Shown one piece after another: positions 15,412 through 21,770 of a DNA stretch of 64,000 nt. A program made the translations under genes and the position numbers. Where the stretch lies: the NCBI GenBank assembly GCA_963842305.1, contig CAWJFW010000008.1:62001-126000 (forward strand), read 5' to 3'. How positions within the stretch are numbered: the stretch's first letter is position 1; each line of letters starts with the position of its first letter. This stretch comes from JAIBJN01 sp963842305. GTDB lineage: Bacteria > Actinomycetota > Thermoleophilia > Gaiellales > Gaiellaceae. Below the pieces are notes generated by a model that saw nothing but the letters and a program-made list of their open reading frames with translations, searched no databases and was not told the origin of the DNA.

Positions 15412-16365
15412 CTACTCGACGAGCTGGATCACGCGGACACCGAAGTCCGGAACGGAGCCGGTCTCGTCAGCGAGGCCCTGCCAGATCACCTGCCTGAAAT
15501 AGCCCTGGATCGTGCCGCTGTTGCCGCTTGCGTGAAACGCCGTGGGGACGAAGCCGACCCAGCCGATGATGTTGTATTCGGCGCCCGAGCCCGAGCCGAC
15601 GATCGGGGAGCGGTAAACCGGGAAGAGAAGCTCTGTGCCGAGCCGGTCGCGGATGGCGTCTCTGATGCCCGACGAGTTGAAGTTGGCAGACGGCGCAGAG
15701 TCGTACATGCCCAGCGGCAAGGCGTCCTGATATCCGTCGCGGATCCAGCTTGCGAGCGTGCCGGAGCCGATGTTGCCGCCGCTGCCGTTTTGGCTGTCGA
15801 GGTTGAGAAGGCCGAAGGCGCCCGCTGCATCGCCGCCACCTGAGCTGTGCAGGTTGATGAGGACGACCTGCGTCGGGTCGTTGAAGCACCGGCACTGCAG
15901 CATCGGGTGCTGTTCATTGACGGTGATCGGAGCGACATAGCGGGCCTTGGAGGGGACGCCTGCCCGCGCGGTCGCGCGCGCGTTCACCTGGACTGAGTCC
16001 ACCCCGAAGAGCTTGGTGAAGAACGCGGGTGCCGGCCGAGCCAGGGTCACGGTGATGAGGTCGTTCGGCGCCACCCTCCGCCCGAACGTGATCGTGGCGG
16101 TTCCGCCGCCGTTCTTGACGGCGTACTGCTGGGCGAGCGCGGTTGCCTCGCTCGTTCCCACGACGAGATCCTGTGCGCCTGCGAGCGCAGCCGCGTCGGC
16201 GGTTGCTTGGGCGGCGCGATCGGCCCGGTACCACGAGCCGACGTCGAGCACGAGCCCGGCCGCGCCGACGATCACGATCATGAAGACGGCCGTGAGGACG
16301 ACGACCTGGCCGTCCGAGCGGTGTAGGTGCGCCCTGGCGCAAAGGGCAGCTCGTAGATGTTGCAT
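15412..16365 (-). CDS. TadG-like pilus-assembly (TadE/G) protein
   Basis: A 317-residue protein. The N-terminus has a hydrophobic helix VVVLTAVFMIVIVGAAGLVL preceded by HRSDGQ, then DVGSWYRADRAAQATADAAA LAGAQ, the hallmark of Flp/Tad pseudopilin-like TadG proteins. The C-terminal domain is extracytoplasmic. No other tad genes are in the window, so it is orphaned here; orphan TadG-like proteins are common. The C-terminus VRVIQLVE ends at the edge of palindrome copy 4. Confidence 0.8.
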   Translation of the reverse strand: MQHLRAALCARAHLHRSDGQVVVLTAVFMIVIVGAAGLVLDVGSWYRADRAAQATADAAALAGAQDLVVGTSEATALAQQYAVKNGGGTATITFGRRVAPNDLITVTLARPAPAFFTKLFGVDSVQVNARATARAGVPSKARYVAPITVNEQHPMLQCRCFNDPTQVVLINLHSSGGGDAAGAFGLLNLDSQNGSGGNIGSGTLASWIRDGYQDALPLGMYDSAPSANFNSSGIRDAIRDRLGTELLFPVYRSPIVGSGSGAEYNIIGWVGFVPTAFHASGNSGTIQGYFRQVIWQGLADETGSVPDFGVRVIQLVE

Positions 16366-16529
16366 GCGGCGACTCCGATGCGTCGGTGCTGAGACTGAGA
16401 CTGGCCTCTATGCGTACGGACGCTTGGTCCGCGCGAAGCATGCGGCGCTGCGCGAAAGATCAACCTTTCGGGGTACTTCGGGGTGCTTCGAACGGGTGAG
16501 GGCGACGGCCGAAGCCTGCGGCGGCCGCG

Positions 16530-16590
16530 CTTGGCCGAGCCCGTTCGTCGGCGCGGGCTCGACCGGACGAGCGAGGCCTTGCTCCGAAGG
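16530..16590 (+). repeat. Gene X tail remnant
   Basis: TTGGCCGAGCCCGTTCGTCG then GCGCGGGCTCGACCGGACGA and GCGAGGCCTTGCTCCGAAGG read LAEPVRRRGLDRTSEALLRR, the most complete form of the gene X C-terminus. No palindrome precedes it. Bases 16366-16529 and 16591-16640 show no gene. Confidence 0.65.
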
Positions 16591-16640
16591 GCTGGCGGGA
16601 GGGGCGCTGATTCGGTGGTGGACGATCTAGCCGTCTCGCT

Positions 16641-16997
16641 CTACGCCGTGCCGGCCTCGTCGGAGCGTGGATCCTGCTCGATGATCTCGTCGACTGCGAC
16701 GATCTTCTCGACAAGCAGAAAGCGTTCGTTCTCCTCGATCACTCGCTCTATTTCGAGCCGTTGGTGGCCAGGAATCAGCATGAACATTGTTGGCCGAGAA
16801 CGCGCCCGCTCGTACTCGCCCTTCGTGAGCTCGATCGTCTTGAAACACGCCGTGTCGCTGCACTCGCACAGGTAGTCGGTCGTCTTTGACCACGGGGCTG
16901 CTTCGCCGAGTTCGTCGATACGCTCGTTCACCCCGCGAAAGAGACTCTCGTTCTCGGCCAGTCGTTCGTCAGAGAGAGCCAAACGGGTGCGCGGCAC
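16641..16997 (-). CDS. CxC-motif protein, copy B
   Basis: A 118-residue paralogue of the protein at 11154-11507: ALSDERLAENESLFRGVNER, YLCECSDTACFKTIEL (same CxCx4C cluster), IPGHQRLEIERVIEENERF and FLLVEKIVAVDEI. Start GTG 16997. Here the gene is divergent from the membrane-peptide transcription unit, 35 bp from its sigma-B-like promoter, whereas copy A lies downstream and convergent. The whole module was therefore rearranged after duplication. Confidence 0.7.
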   Translation of the reverse strand: MPRTRLALSDERLAENESLFRGVNERIDELGEAAPWSKTTDYLCECSDTACFKTIELTKGEYERARSRPTMFMLIPGHQRLEIERVIEENERFLLVEKIVAVDEIIEQDPRSDEAGTA

Positions 16998-17031
16998 ACA
17001 GCTGCCTCTTCACGCCCGATGTAGTCCGCAG

Positions 17032-17056
17032 GTTTACGACTGGGCGTGGCGGGAAC
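17032..17056 (+). promoter_or_regulatory. Sigma-B-like promoter, copy B
   Basis: GTTT (17032-17035) and GGGAAC (17051-17056) with the same 15-nt spacing as copy A, while the spacer bases differ. Conservation of boxes and spacing between paralogous promoters is the main support. Confidence 0.45.
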
Positions 17057-17067
17057 CACCTGGCGTC

Positions 17068-17107
17068 GGCGTCAGGCTCCTCTTGCGGCTCCGGGGAGCT
17101 TGTCGCC
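17068..17107 (+). promoter_or_regulatory. Leader hairpin, copy B
   Basis: GGCGTCAGGCTCCTC (17068-17082) and GGGGAGCTTGTCGCC (17093-17107) correspond to the arms of the copy A hairpin. Two substitutions convert G-C to G-U pairs and one creates a mismatch, so the stem remains mostly intact. Confidence 0.55.
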
Positions 17108-17197
17108 CTTCGTGTGACCGGCGACTACCGACACAGGGCTCCGCTCGCCTTGCCCGAGGCGGTGCCGGACAACCAAGCAAGTCAGGAGGGAGGAGAG

Positions 17198-17266
17198 GTG
17201 TACATCGGCATAGGGACTGTGTTGGCGATCATCGTGATCATTCTGTTGCTCATCTGGATCTTCTAA
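17198..17266 (+). CDS. 22-residue single-pass membrane peptide, copy B
   Basis: GTG start with GGAGGGAGGAGAG upstream; amino acids identical to copy A, with one silent change in the glycine codon region (ATCGGG to ATAGGG) and TAA in place of TGA. Identity at the peptide level while the neighbouring PRC gene has decayed suggests either a recent duplication or selection on the peptide. Confidence 0.7.
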   Translation: MYIGIGTVLAIIVIILLLIWIF

Positions 17267-17278
17267 GGGGTTCGTTAC

Positions 17279-17344
17279 ATGACTGGTTCTGACATCTGGA
17301 GCCATCGGGGAGCGAGGCGCCGAGGGCGAGCGTCTCGCGATTGA
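17279..17344 (+). pseudogene. Remnant of a second PRC-barrel gene
   Basis: ATG 17279 starts MTGSDIWSHRG, matching the PRC-barrel gene start MTGTDIWTYRE, then loses register and stops at TGA 17342-17344. The downstream barrel is gone. The position after the membrane peptide matches copy A. Confidence 0.7.
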
Positions 17345-17364
17345 GGAGGGTTAGGCTAGAGCGG

Positions 17365-17526
17365 ATGCGCCGTAACGTCCGGCGAGTGCTGAGGGCAGGG
17401 CCGCTGCGTCCCGTGATGCGGCCGCTCGTGCGTCGGATCGTGAGCCGCCGCCCGCGGATCCGAGTGGACATCGCCGGACCCCCAGAGTGGGAGCGGCAGG
17501 TTCGGGAGGAGGTGCGGCGGCGGTGA
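17365..17526 (+). CDS. 53-residue arginine-rich protein
   Basis: MRRNVRRVLRAGPLRPVMRP followed by a tail ending in PPEWERQVREEVRRR. Strongly basic, helical, no cysteine; unrecognised. Its TGA at 17524-17526 overlaps the GTG of the next small gene (GTGA), which suggests genuine translation coupling. An upstream ATG at 17341 would add eight residues. Confidence 0.4.
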   Translation: MRRNVRRVLRAGPLRPVMRPLVRRIVSRRPRIRVDIAGPPEWERQVREEVRRR

Positions 17527-17687
17527 GGTTCTATGGAGTCGTCGACTCGGGGCTCGAGGAGGCAATCGAGCTCTTCCTGCGGCGTGAGGATGCCGAGTGA
17601 GTCGTGCGCGACTGGGACCGCGAGGAGCCCCAGCAGGCGGGGCTGCTTCACGTCGAAGTCATCGAGTTCGAGATGTCAGCGAACTAG
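17523..17687 (+). pseudogene. Small protein gene with an in-frame TGA
   Basis: GTG 17523 reads MRFYGVVDSGLEEAIELFLR then REDAE, TGA (17598-17600), and continues in frame as VVRDWDREEPQQAGLLHVEV and IEFEMSAN before TAG at 17685. The full reading gives a plausible 54-residue alpha/beta protein of a kind common in Thermoleophilia, in which the stop position is usually occupied by a residue such as Arg (a CGA to TGA change would suffice). Nonsense mutation is the simplest reading. Bases 17688-17811 hold no gene. Confidence 0.5.
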
Positions 17688-17811
17688 CATCCCCGCTCAA
17701 CTCGCCGGCAGGATCCAGAGGCGTGGGCCGGGCTGCGTAGCAAGCGCGTGGCGTTCGGCTAGCCGCCCGGCCCCCTAGCGTCCTTTGCGAGGGAGGGAGG
17801 AAGTTCCCTGC

Positions 17812-18189
17812 CTACGACCCGGTGAAGAATCCCGTCACGACGGCCAGTCTCCCGCTCGGGACGACGACCATGCAGGTGATGATCGCCTTCTCGGCGGTCT
17901 TCGGTCCCCAGATGACGCTCTCGCCCGTGTCGACGAAGGTGAGCGATGTTCGCTTGAAGAGGAAGGTCTCACCGACCACATGGGCGGCGACGCCGGGGTT
18001 GGGCTCCTTCTGAATGTCGAACGACGAAGGCGTCCCTGCCGGGCCTGAACAGTTGTAGAGCGTAACCGTGATGGCATTACCACCCGTTGGCTCGGCATTT
18101 GCTGTGCCGGTGAGTGCACCGGCGATCGCCAGGCATCCGACCACAACGACGAACCGCAGCATTCGCACCGTTCTCCCCAAGGTTGTCAT
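17812..18189 (-). CDS. Secreted protein of unknown function
   Basis: A 125-residue protein with a signal peptide (MLRFVVVVGCLAIAGALTGT, likely cleaved after ANA) and a mature domain rich in beta-strand pattern: GNAITVTLYNCSGPAGTPSS, FLFKRTSLTFVDTGESVIWG, CMVVVPSGRLAVVTGFF. Two cysteines are present. ATG 18189 has AGGAGG 6 nt upstream. No family recognised. Confidence 0.7.
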   Translation of the reverse strand: MTTLGRTVRMLRFVVVVGCLAIAGALTGTANAEPTGGNAITVTLYNCSGPAGTPSSFDIQKEPNPGVAAHVVGETFLFKRTSLTFVDTGESVIWGPKTAEKAIITCMVVVPSGRLAVVTGFFTGS

Positions 18190-18427
18190 TCCTTGCCTCC
18201 TGTCATGGGATTCTCAGCGCAAGTATCTCGCGCTGCAAGCTGAAACAGAACGGCTCATTCGTCTAGGCGGAGCGTGGGACAGAAATGCGCCCCTGTGCTA
18301 CCTCTCGGCATACCAACCCCCTTTGCTGTCGCTGTTGAAACTCGACCAAGCATCACGCCGGAGCGTGTGAGGGCGCGTGTGACGGCGGGCTCGAGCGGGT
18401 GCGGACGGGCTCGGCCTAGCCGGAACG
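18190..18427. other. Intergenic stretch with a partial gene X tail
   Basis: GGCGGGCTCGAGCGGGTGCG at 18383-18402 resembles the gene X tail but is truncated; no gene is supported. Confidence 0.35.
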
Positions 18428-18525
18428 CGGGACCGAATGGTGACCCTAGGACTACCCTGACCCACGGCCCGGCTAGGTCAGGCTACGGCAAGTGGGCGCA
18501 GCTCCCTGGATGGCCGTTTCGGACA
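18428..18525 (+). repeat. Imperfect palindromic repeat, copy 5
   Basis: Core CCCTAGGACTACCCTGACC intact; inner stem CCTGACC/GGTCAGG; 3' arm GGATGGCCGTTTCGGACA. The ATG frame reads MAVSDRAAAALA, and the DNA then matches the middle of gene X (CGCTGGCATGCCCGCTTCTG, corresponding to RWHARYC codons at 7182-7202 on the other strand) with frameshifts. Confidence 0.9.
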
Positions 18526-18663
18526 GGGCTGCAGCCGCGCTGGCATGCCCGCTTCTGCCGGCGAGGTTTCTGATGCTGGGTTCCGGAAGCGGAGGCATTT
18601 GACGCGGCAACGAGATGGAAATAGCTTCGGAGGCGCAACAAAGAACTGACTGAGGGGGTCAGC

Positions 18664-20013
18664 GTGCGGCGGATGGCGATTCTCATCATGGTGCTGGTGG
18701 CTGTGTCGGCCTCGACCGCGCCGGCCGCGATCAGGTTCGCGAGTATTCACTACAACTCGCCCGGTGCCGACGGCGGCAGCAACAAGAGCCTCAAGGGCGA
18801 GTGGTTCACGATCACGAACACGACGGGCAAGAAGAAGTCCCTAAAAAACTGGAAGGTTCACGACAAGGCCGGGCACATCTACAAGTTCGGGAACTTCACC
18901 CTGCGCGGGCATCAGACCGTGAAGGTGCACACCGGACGGGGGAACAACTCCGGCCTACAGCGATATTGGGGCCTGGATGGGTACGTCTGGGACAACGACG
19001 CAGACATGGCAACGCTCAAACAGCCGAACGGCGACGTGGTCGACAGGTGCTCGTACAATGCACCGTCCAAGAGCGAGAAGGTCTGCACGTCGAGGTCGGC
19101 TGGGAGCGGCGCCGATCGCCTCCCCGACCAAGCGATGACGAACCTGCGGAGCTTCCATGTCGACACGACGACGATTCCGGGCCATACCTTGCTCCGCTTC
19201 ACGGCCGAGTCGGTCAACATCGGCGCGGGCCCGCTCGAGCTGCGCGGATCGCGTCCGAACACGAGCAGACCGACGATGTCGGTCGTCCAGCGAATCTACC
19301 GCGACGGCGGCGGGTTTCGTTCCCGCTCCGTGCCGTCGTTCATGTTCTGGGCGGGTGACGGCCACAACCACTGGCACGTGAGCGACTTCGTCTCCACCGA
19401 GCTCGAGAGAGCGGACAACGGGGACAACGTCGGCAGGGGCGCCAAGCAGGGCTTCTGCCTGACCGACAGCAACGCGTTCAAGGTGTCCCTTCCGGGCGCG
19501 CCCAACAGCAAGGTGTACAAGGGCTGCGTCCAGGGAGGACAAACCTCGCTGGCTGTCAACATGGGCATCTCGGTCGGCTGGGGTGACCGCTACGGATACA
19601 CCCTCCCCTTTCAGTGGATCGACATCACCGGCCTGACCCCGGGCCGATACAAGCTCACCGGAACCGTCGATGCACAGAACTACTACCGCGAGTCGAAAGA
19701 GGCGAACAACACAACCTGGACGATCCTGCAGCTCAACGGCGACAACACCGTGACGGTGATCGAGCAAGGCCCTCAGGTCGAGCGAAAGCAGTCATGGAGC
19801 GACTACGCGGCCTGGTCGCGATCGAGGCGGCCAGGTCGCCCTAACAAGGAAGCTCCGGAACCCGTCGAGCTCTTACTCGCAGACGTATCGGCCCTGCCGA
19901 GTTGGCAGCGCGCCTACCTACATGGCCCTTGGGGACATGCGTTGTGCGTTCTAGTCGCCCCTGAGGATGACGACGCCAGGCGGTGGGGGATCGGGCGCGT
20001 TCCAGTTCTGTGA
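18664..20013 (+). CDS. Secreted lamin-tail plus lysyl-oxidase-like protein
   Basis: A 449-residue protein: signal peptide to about residue 22; a lamin-tail domain (residues about 24-135; GEWFTITNTTGKKKSLKNWK) and a lysyl-oxidase-like domain with the copper-ligand block GHNHWHVSDFVS (residues about 233-244). Lysyl oxidases oxidise lysine side chains; bacterial members of this type are extracellular and little studied. The last about 65 residues (after GPQVERKQSW) are Arg/Pro-rich, unlike the family, and run antisense into the HNH gene, so the native stop was probably lost. GTG 18664 has GAGGGGG upstream. Confidence 0.75.
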   Translation: MRRMAILIMVLVAVSASTAPAAIRFASIHYNSPGADGGSNKSLKGEWFTITNTTGKKKSLKNWKVHDKAGHIYKFGNFTLRGHQTVKVHTGRGNNSGLQRYWGLDGYVWDNDADMATLKQPNGDVVDRCSYNAPSKSEKVCTSRSAGSGADRLPDQAMTNLRSFHVDTTTIPGHTLLRFTAESVNIGAGPLELRGSRPNTSRPTMSVVQRIYRDGGGFRSRSVPSFMFWAGDGHNHWHVSDFVSTELERADNGDNVGRGAKQGFCLTDSNAFKVSLPGAPNSKVYKGCVQGGQTSLAVNMGISVGWGDRYGYTLPFQWIDITGLTPGRYKLTGTVDAQNYYRESKEANNTTWTILQLNGDNTVTVIEQGPQVERKQSWSDYAAWSRSRRPGRPNKEAPEPVELLLADVSALPSWQRAYLHGPWGHALCVLVAPEDDDARRWGIGRVPVL

Positions 20014-20238
20014 CCAGCGACGCTTCGCGCTGTGCTGGGCGTGTAACACCGCCGCGCCCGTCCTCGCTCCCGCGAGCTGGTTGCACTTCCTGTGCTCGGG
20101 GCCGCTGTAGCCGGTGCGATCGTCGGTATGCCCCAAGTCCCAGGCGGCTCCGGGCGCAATCGAAAGCCCGCAGCGAGCGCAGACCGCGAGCCCGCTGGCG
20201 ACGAGGGCGGCGTAGCGTTCCCGCATCGCCTTGTGCAC
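19951..20238 (-). CDS. HNH endonuclease, probably 5'-truncated
   Basis: A 95-residue HNH protein: CARCGLSIAPGAAWDLGHTD then RTGYSGPEHRKCNQLAGA has the CxxC...DLGH...H...C pattern of phage-type HNH nucleases that often sit beside terminases. The start GTG (VHKAM) is the only usual start; the family-like segment PAKDRASRGYGA lies in frame upstream without a start codon, and before that the sequence is antisense gene X. The tail KRRWSQNWNAPDPPPP is shared with the second copy at 24128. It overlaps the lysyl-oxidase-like frame by 63 bp antisense. Confidence 0.65.
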   Translation of the reverse strand: MHKAMRERYAALVASGLAVCARCGLSIAPGAAWDLGHTDDRTGYSGPEHRKCNQLAGARTGAAVLHAQHSAKRRWSQNWNAPDPPPPGVVILRGD

Positions 20239-20292
20239 GGCGCCGTAGCCCCTCGATGCGCGATCCTTCGCCGGCCAGCCTCCCCGGAGGGG

Positions 20293-20375
20293 CTCCAGCT
20301 CGTCCTCCTCCTTGTCGACGACCCGAGGAGATCAGACGCGCGGCGCTCGCTGGCATGCCGCTACTGCGGGAGCGG
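20293..20375 (+). pseudogene. Gene X remnant
   Basis: CTCCAGCTCGTCCTCCTCCT reads LQLVLLLVDDPRR, matching LELVLLLVDDPGRF of the 6949-7251 fragment, and CGCTCGCTGGCATGCCGCTA matches the RWHARYC region with a frameshift. It lies antisense over the missing N-terminus of the HNH gene, so a junction occurred here. No further gene is visible up to 20487. Confidence 0.6.
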
Positions 20376-20487
20376 CACAGCGTTGAGGATTCCCCGCAGC
20401 ACGATGCTCGACCTAACCCGGCGGTGAAACGCGCGTCACCAGGAGACAAGGTCGTGCCGCGACAACCTGGAGTTCCCCGGTACGGGC

Positions 20488-20763
20488 TCAGGTGGTGAAT
20501 CTCGACTCGATGCTCTCAAGACGCTTGTCCAGCTCGCTGACTGCATGTCGGGTCTGGGTTAGCGCGTCGACGATCATCTGGCTCTCCCGCTCTCTCTGAG
20601 CACGGTCAGCCTCCCGCGTCCGTGCCCCCCCCCGCGCTGGATCACGGTGCTTGTCACCCCGGCGGTGAGGAACGCGATGAAGGAAACGCCGATCACCATC
20701 TCGAGGCTACCGACGACTCGCCCGGCGTTCGTGGTGGGCACGACATCGCCGTAACCGACCGTG
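20488..20763 (-). pseudogene. C-terminal half of a potassium channel, truncated and frameshifted
   Basis: The frame enters at 20763 directly with TVGYGDVVPTTNAGRVVGSL, the K+ selectivity filter and pore-lining helix of a two-TM (Kcs/Ion_trans_2) channel. At a run of nine C (20625-20633, plus strand) the frame shifts; the alternative frame continues READRAQRERESQMIVDALT then QTRHAVSELDKRLESIESRF, a typical C-terminal coiled coil ending at TGA 20488. The first membrane helix and turret are missing, replaced by integrase sequence. Confidence 0.7.
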
Positions 20764-21093
20764 TACCTGCCCGAGTGGCTCATGGGCGCGATCGAGGAGA
20801 CCTGCCCGCTCGAGGATCGCACCCCCGAGCGCAAGGTGTTCCAAGGGATCACCGAGGCCGCCGCCTACGGCGCCATGACCCGCGCCTGCAAGCTGGCGAA
20901 GGTGCCGCACTACCACCCGCACGACCTCCGCCACCGCCGCATCACGATCTGGCACCAGTCGGGGGTCCCCGCCCGTGAGCTCGCCGAGCGTGCCGGACAC
21001 GCGCGGCCATCAATGAGCCTCGACGTCTACAGCCACGTCATGCCCGCGGACGAGGTTCCGGAGGGGCGGGTTCTGGCGCTTATCGGACGCTAG
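20761..21093 (+). pseudogene. Tyrosine recombinase (integrase), C-terminal fragment
   Basis: From VYLPEWLMGAIEETCPLEDR the frame carries HDLRHRR (second catalytic Arg and His), then GHARPSMSLDVYSHVMPAD with the third His region and the nucleophilic Tyr. The N-terminal domain and first catalytic Arg are absent, because the sequence starts exactly where the potassium-channel frame ends (about 20761-20763). Phage or ICE integrases of this type usually integrate at tRNA genes, and a tRNA 3' fragment lies 210 bp downstream. Confidence 0.8.
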
Positions 21094-21302
21094 AGGTCGG
21101 GGCGGTGTGGTCTCGGTGTGGTCTCGCGACTCAGAACGGGCCGCAAACTCGCATGGCTGCGTCAGGGGTGTATTTCCAGTAGAAGTCGTCGGCGCCGTTC
21201 AGTGAAACGATTTTCGCTCAACCATCCCGTTCGCCAAAGCCGTTGGAGTCGGCGAACGCGGCCCTGGTGTGGTCTCGTCATCTCCCTCGAGGTCGCGAGA
21301 GC

Positions 21303-21335
21303 AAGGGCGGCGGGAATCGAACCCGCGTTCGCAGC
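21303..21335 (-). other. tRNA 3' fragment, candidate integrase attachment site
   Basis: On the minus strand GCGGG-TTCGATT-CCCGC (21310-21326) is a perfect T-arm followed by CGCCCTT of an acceptor stem. No matching 5' acceptor, D-arm or anticodon arm exists at the expected distance, so it is only a 3' piece. This is the usual form of an att core left by integration into a tRNA gene. The rest of 21094-21458 holds no gene; GTGTGGTCTC is repeated three times (21106-21125 and 21267-21278). Confidence 0.6.
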
Positions 21336-21458
21336 CCGGCGCAAACCTAAGAGGGAAGCGCTCCAGGAGAGCACCGGACAGGACAATGCACACGCCCACG
21401 AGGATGACGAAGCCATCCGCAGGCGCGCCTGTTTTTCGCAGAGTCGGCGGAGGGGTGG

Positions 21459-21770
21459 TCAGTGACGCGTACAGCGAACGAGCTCACGAAGCACGGGCTC
21501 GAAGCGCTTGCCACGGTGCGTCAGGCGGTACTCGACGCCCGGCGGTCGCGTATCGAGCACCCGCCGCTCCAGAAGACCGGCGGCGACGAGCTCCGTCAGC
21601 CGCGCCGTGAGGGTCGTCGGAGGTACCCGACCGAGCGCGGCTCGGTACTCGTTGAAGCGCTCGGCGCCTTCGAACGAGGCAAAGAGGATCGAGAGCGTCC
21701 AGCGACGTTCGAGGAGGTCCGCCGTACGGCGGACCTCCTCGGGAATCGGTTCACGCCGCCTGCAGCGCAT
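21459..21770 (-). CDS. HxlR-family transcriptional regulator
   Basis: A 103-residue winged-helix protein: LLERRWTLSILFASFEGAER FNEYRAAL, then VPPTTLTARLTELVAAGLLE and RPPGVEYRLTHRGKRFEPVL, the typical HxlR layout. The usual N-terminal redox Cys of HypR-like members is not in a typical CPV context. ATG 21770 overlaps the last codons and stop of the lon frame, so the two are coupled or the gene uses a later start. Target unknown. Confidence 0.75.
   Translation of the reverse strand: MRCRRREPIPEEVRRTADLLERRWTLSILFASFEGAERFNEYRAALGRVPPTTLTARLTELVAAGLLERRVLDTRPPGVEYRLTHRGKRFEPVLRELVRCTRH

Noticed and set aside
2586..17600. Alternative genetic code (TAG or TGA as sense)
   Set aside because: Many genes in the window use TAG and TGA as normal stops; only two single interruptions occur, both more simply nonsense changes or errors.
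4894..18525. Palindromes as classical integron attC sites
   Set aside because: The end boxes read CCGTTTCGG or diverged forms, not RYYYAAC...GTTRRRY, and no IntI gene is visible.
21303..21335. Complete tRNA gene
   Set aside because: Only the T-arm and 3' acceptor are present; no matching 5' acceptor, D-arm or anticodon arm was found upstream.
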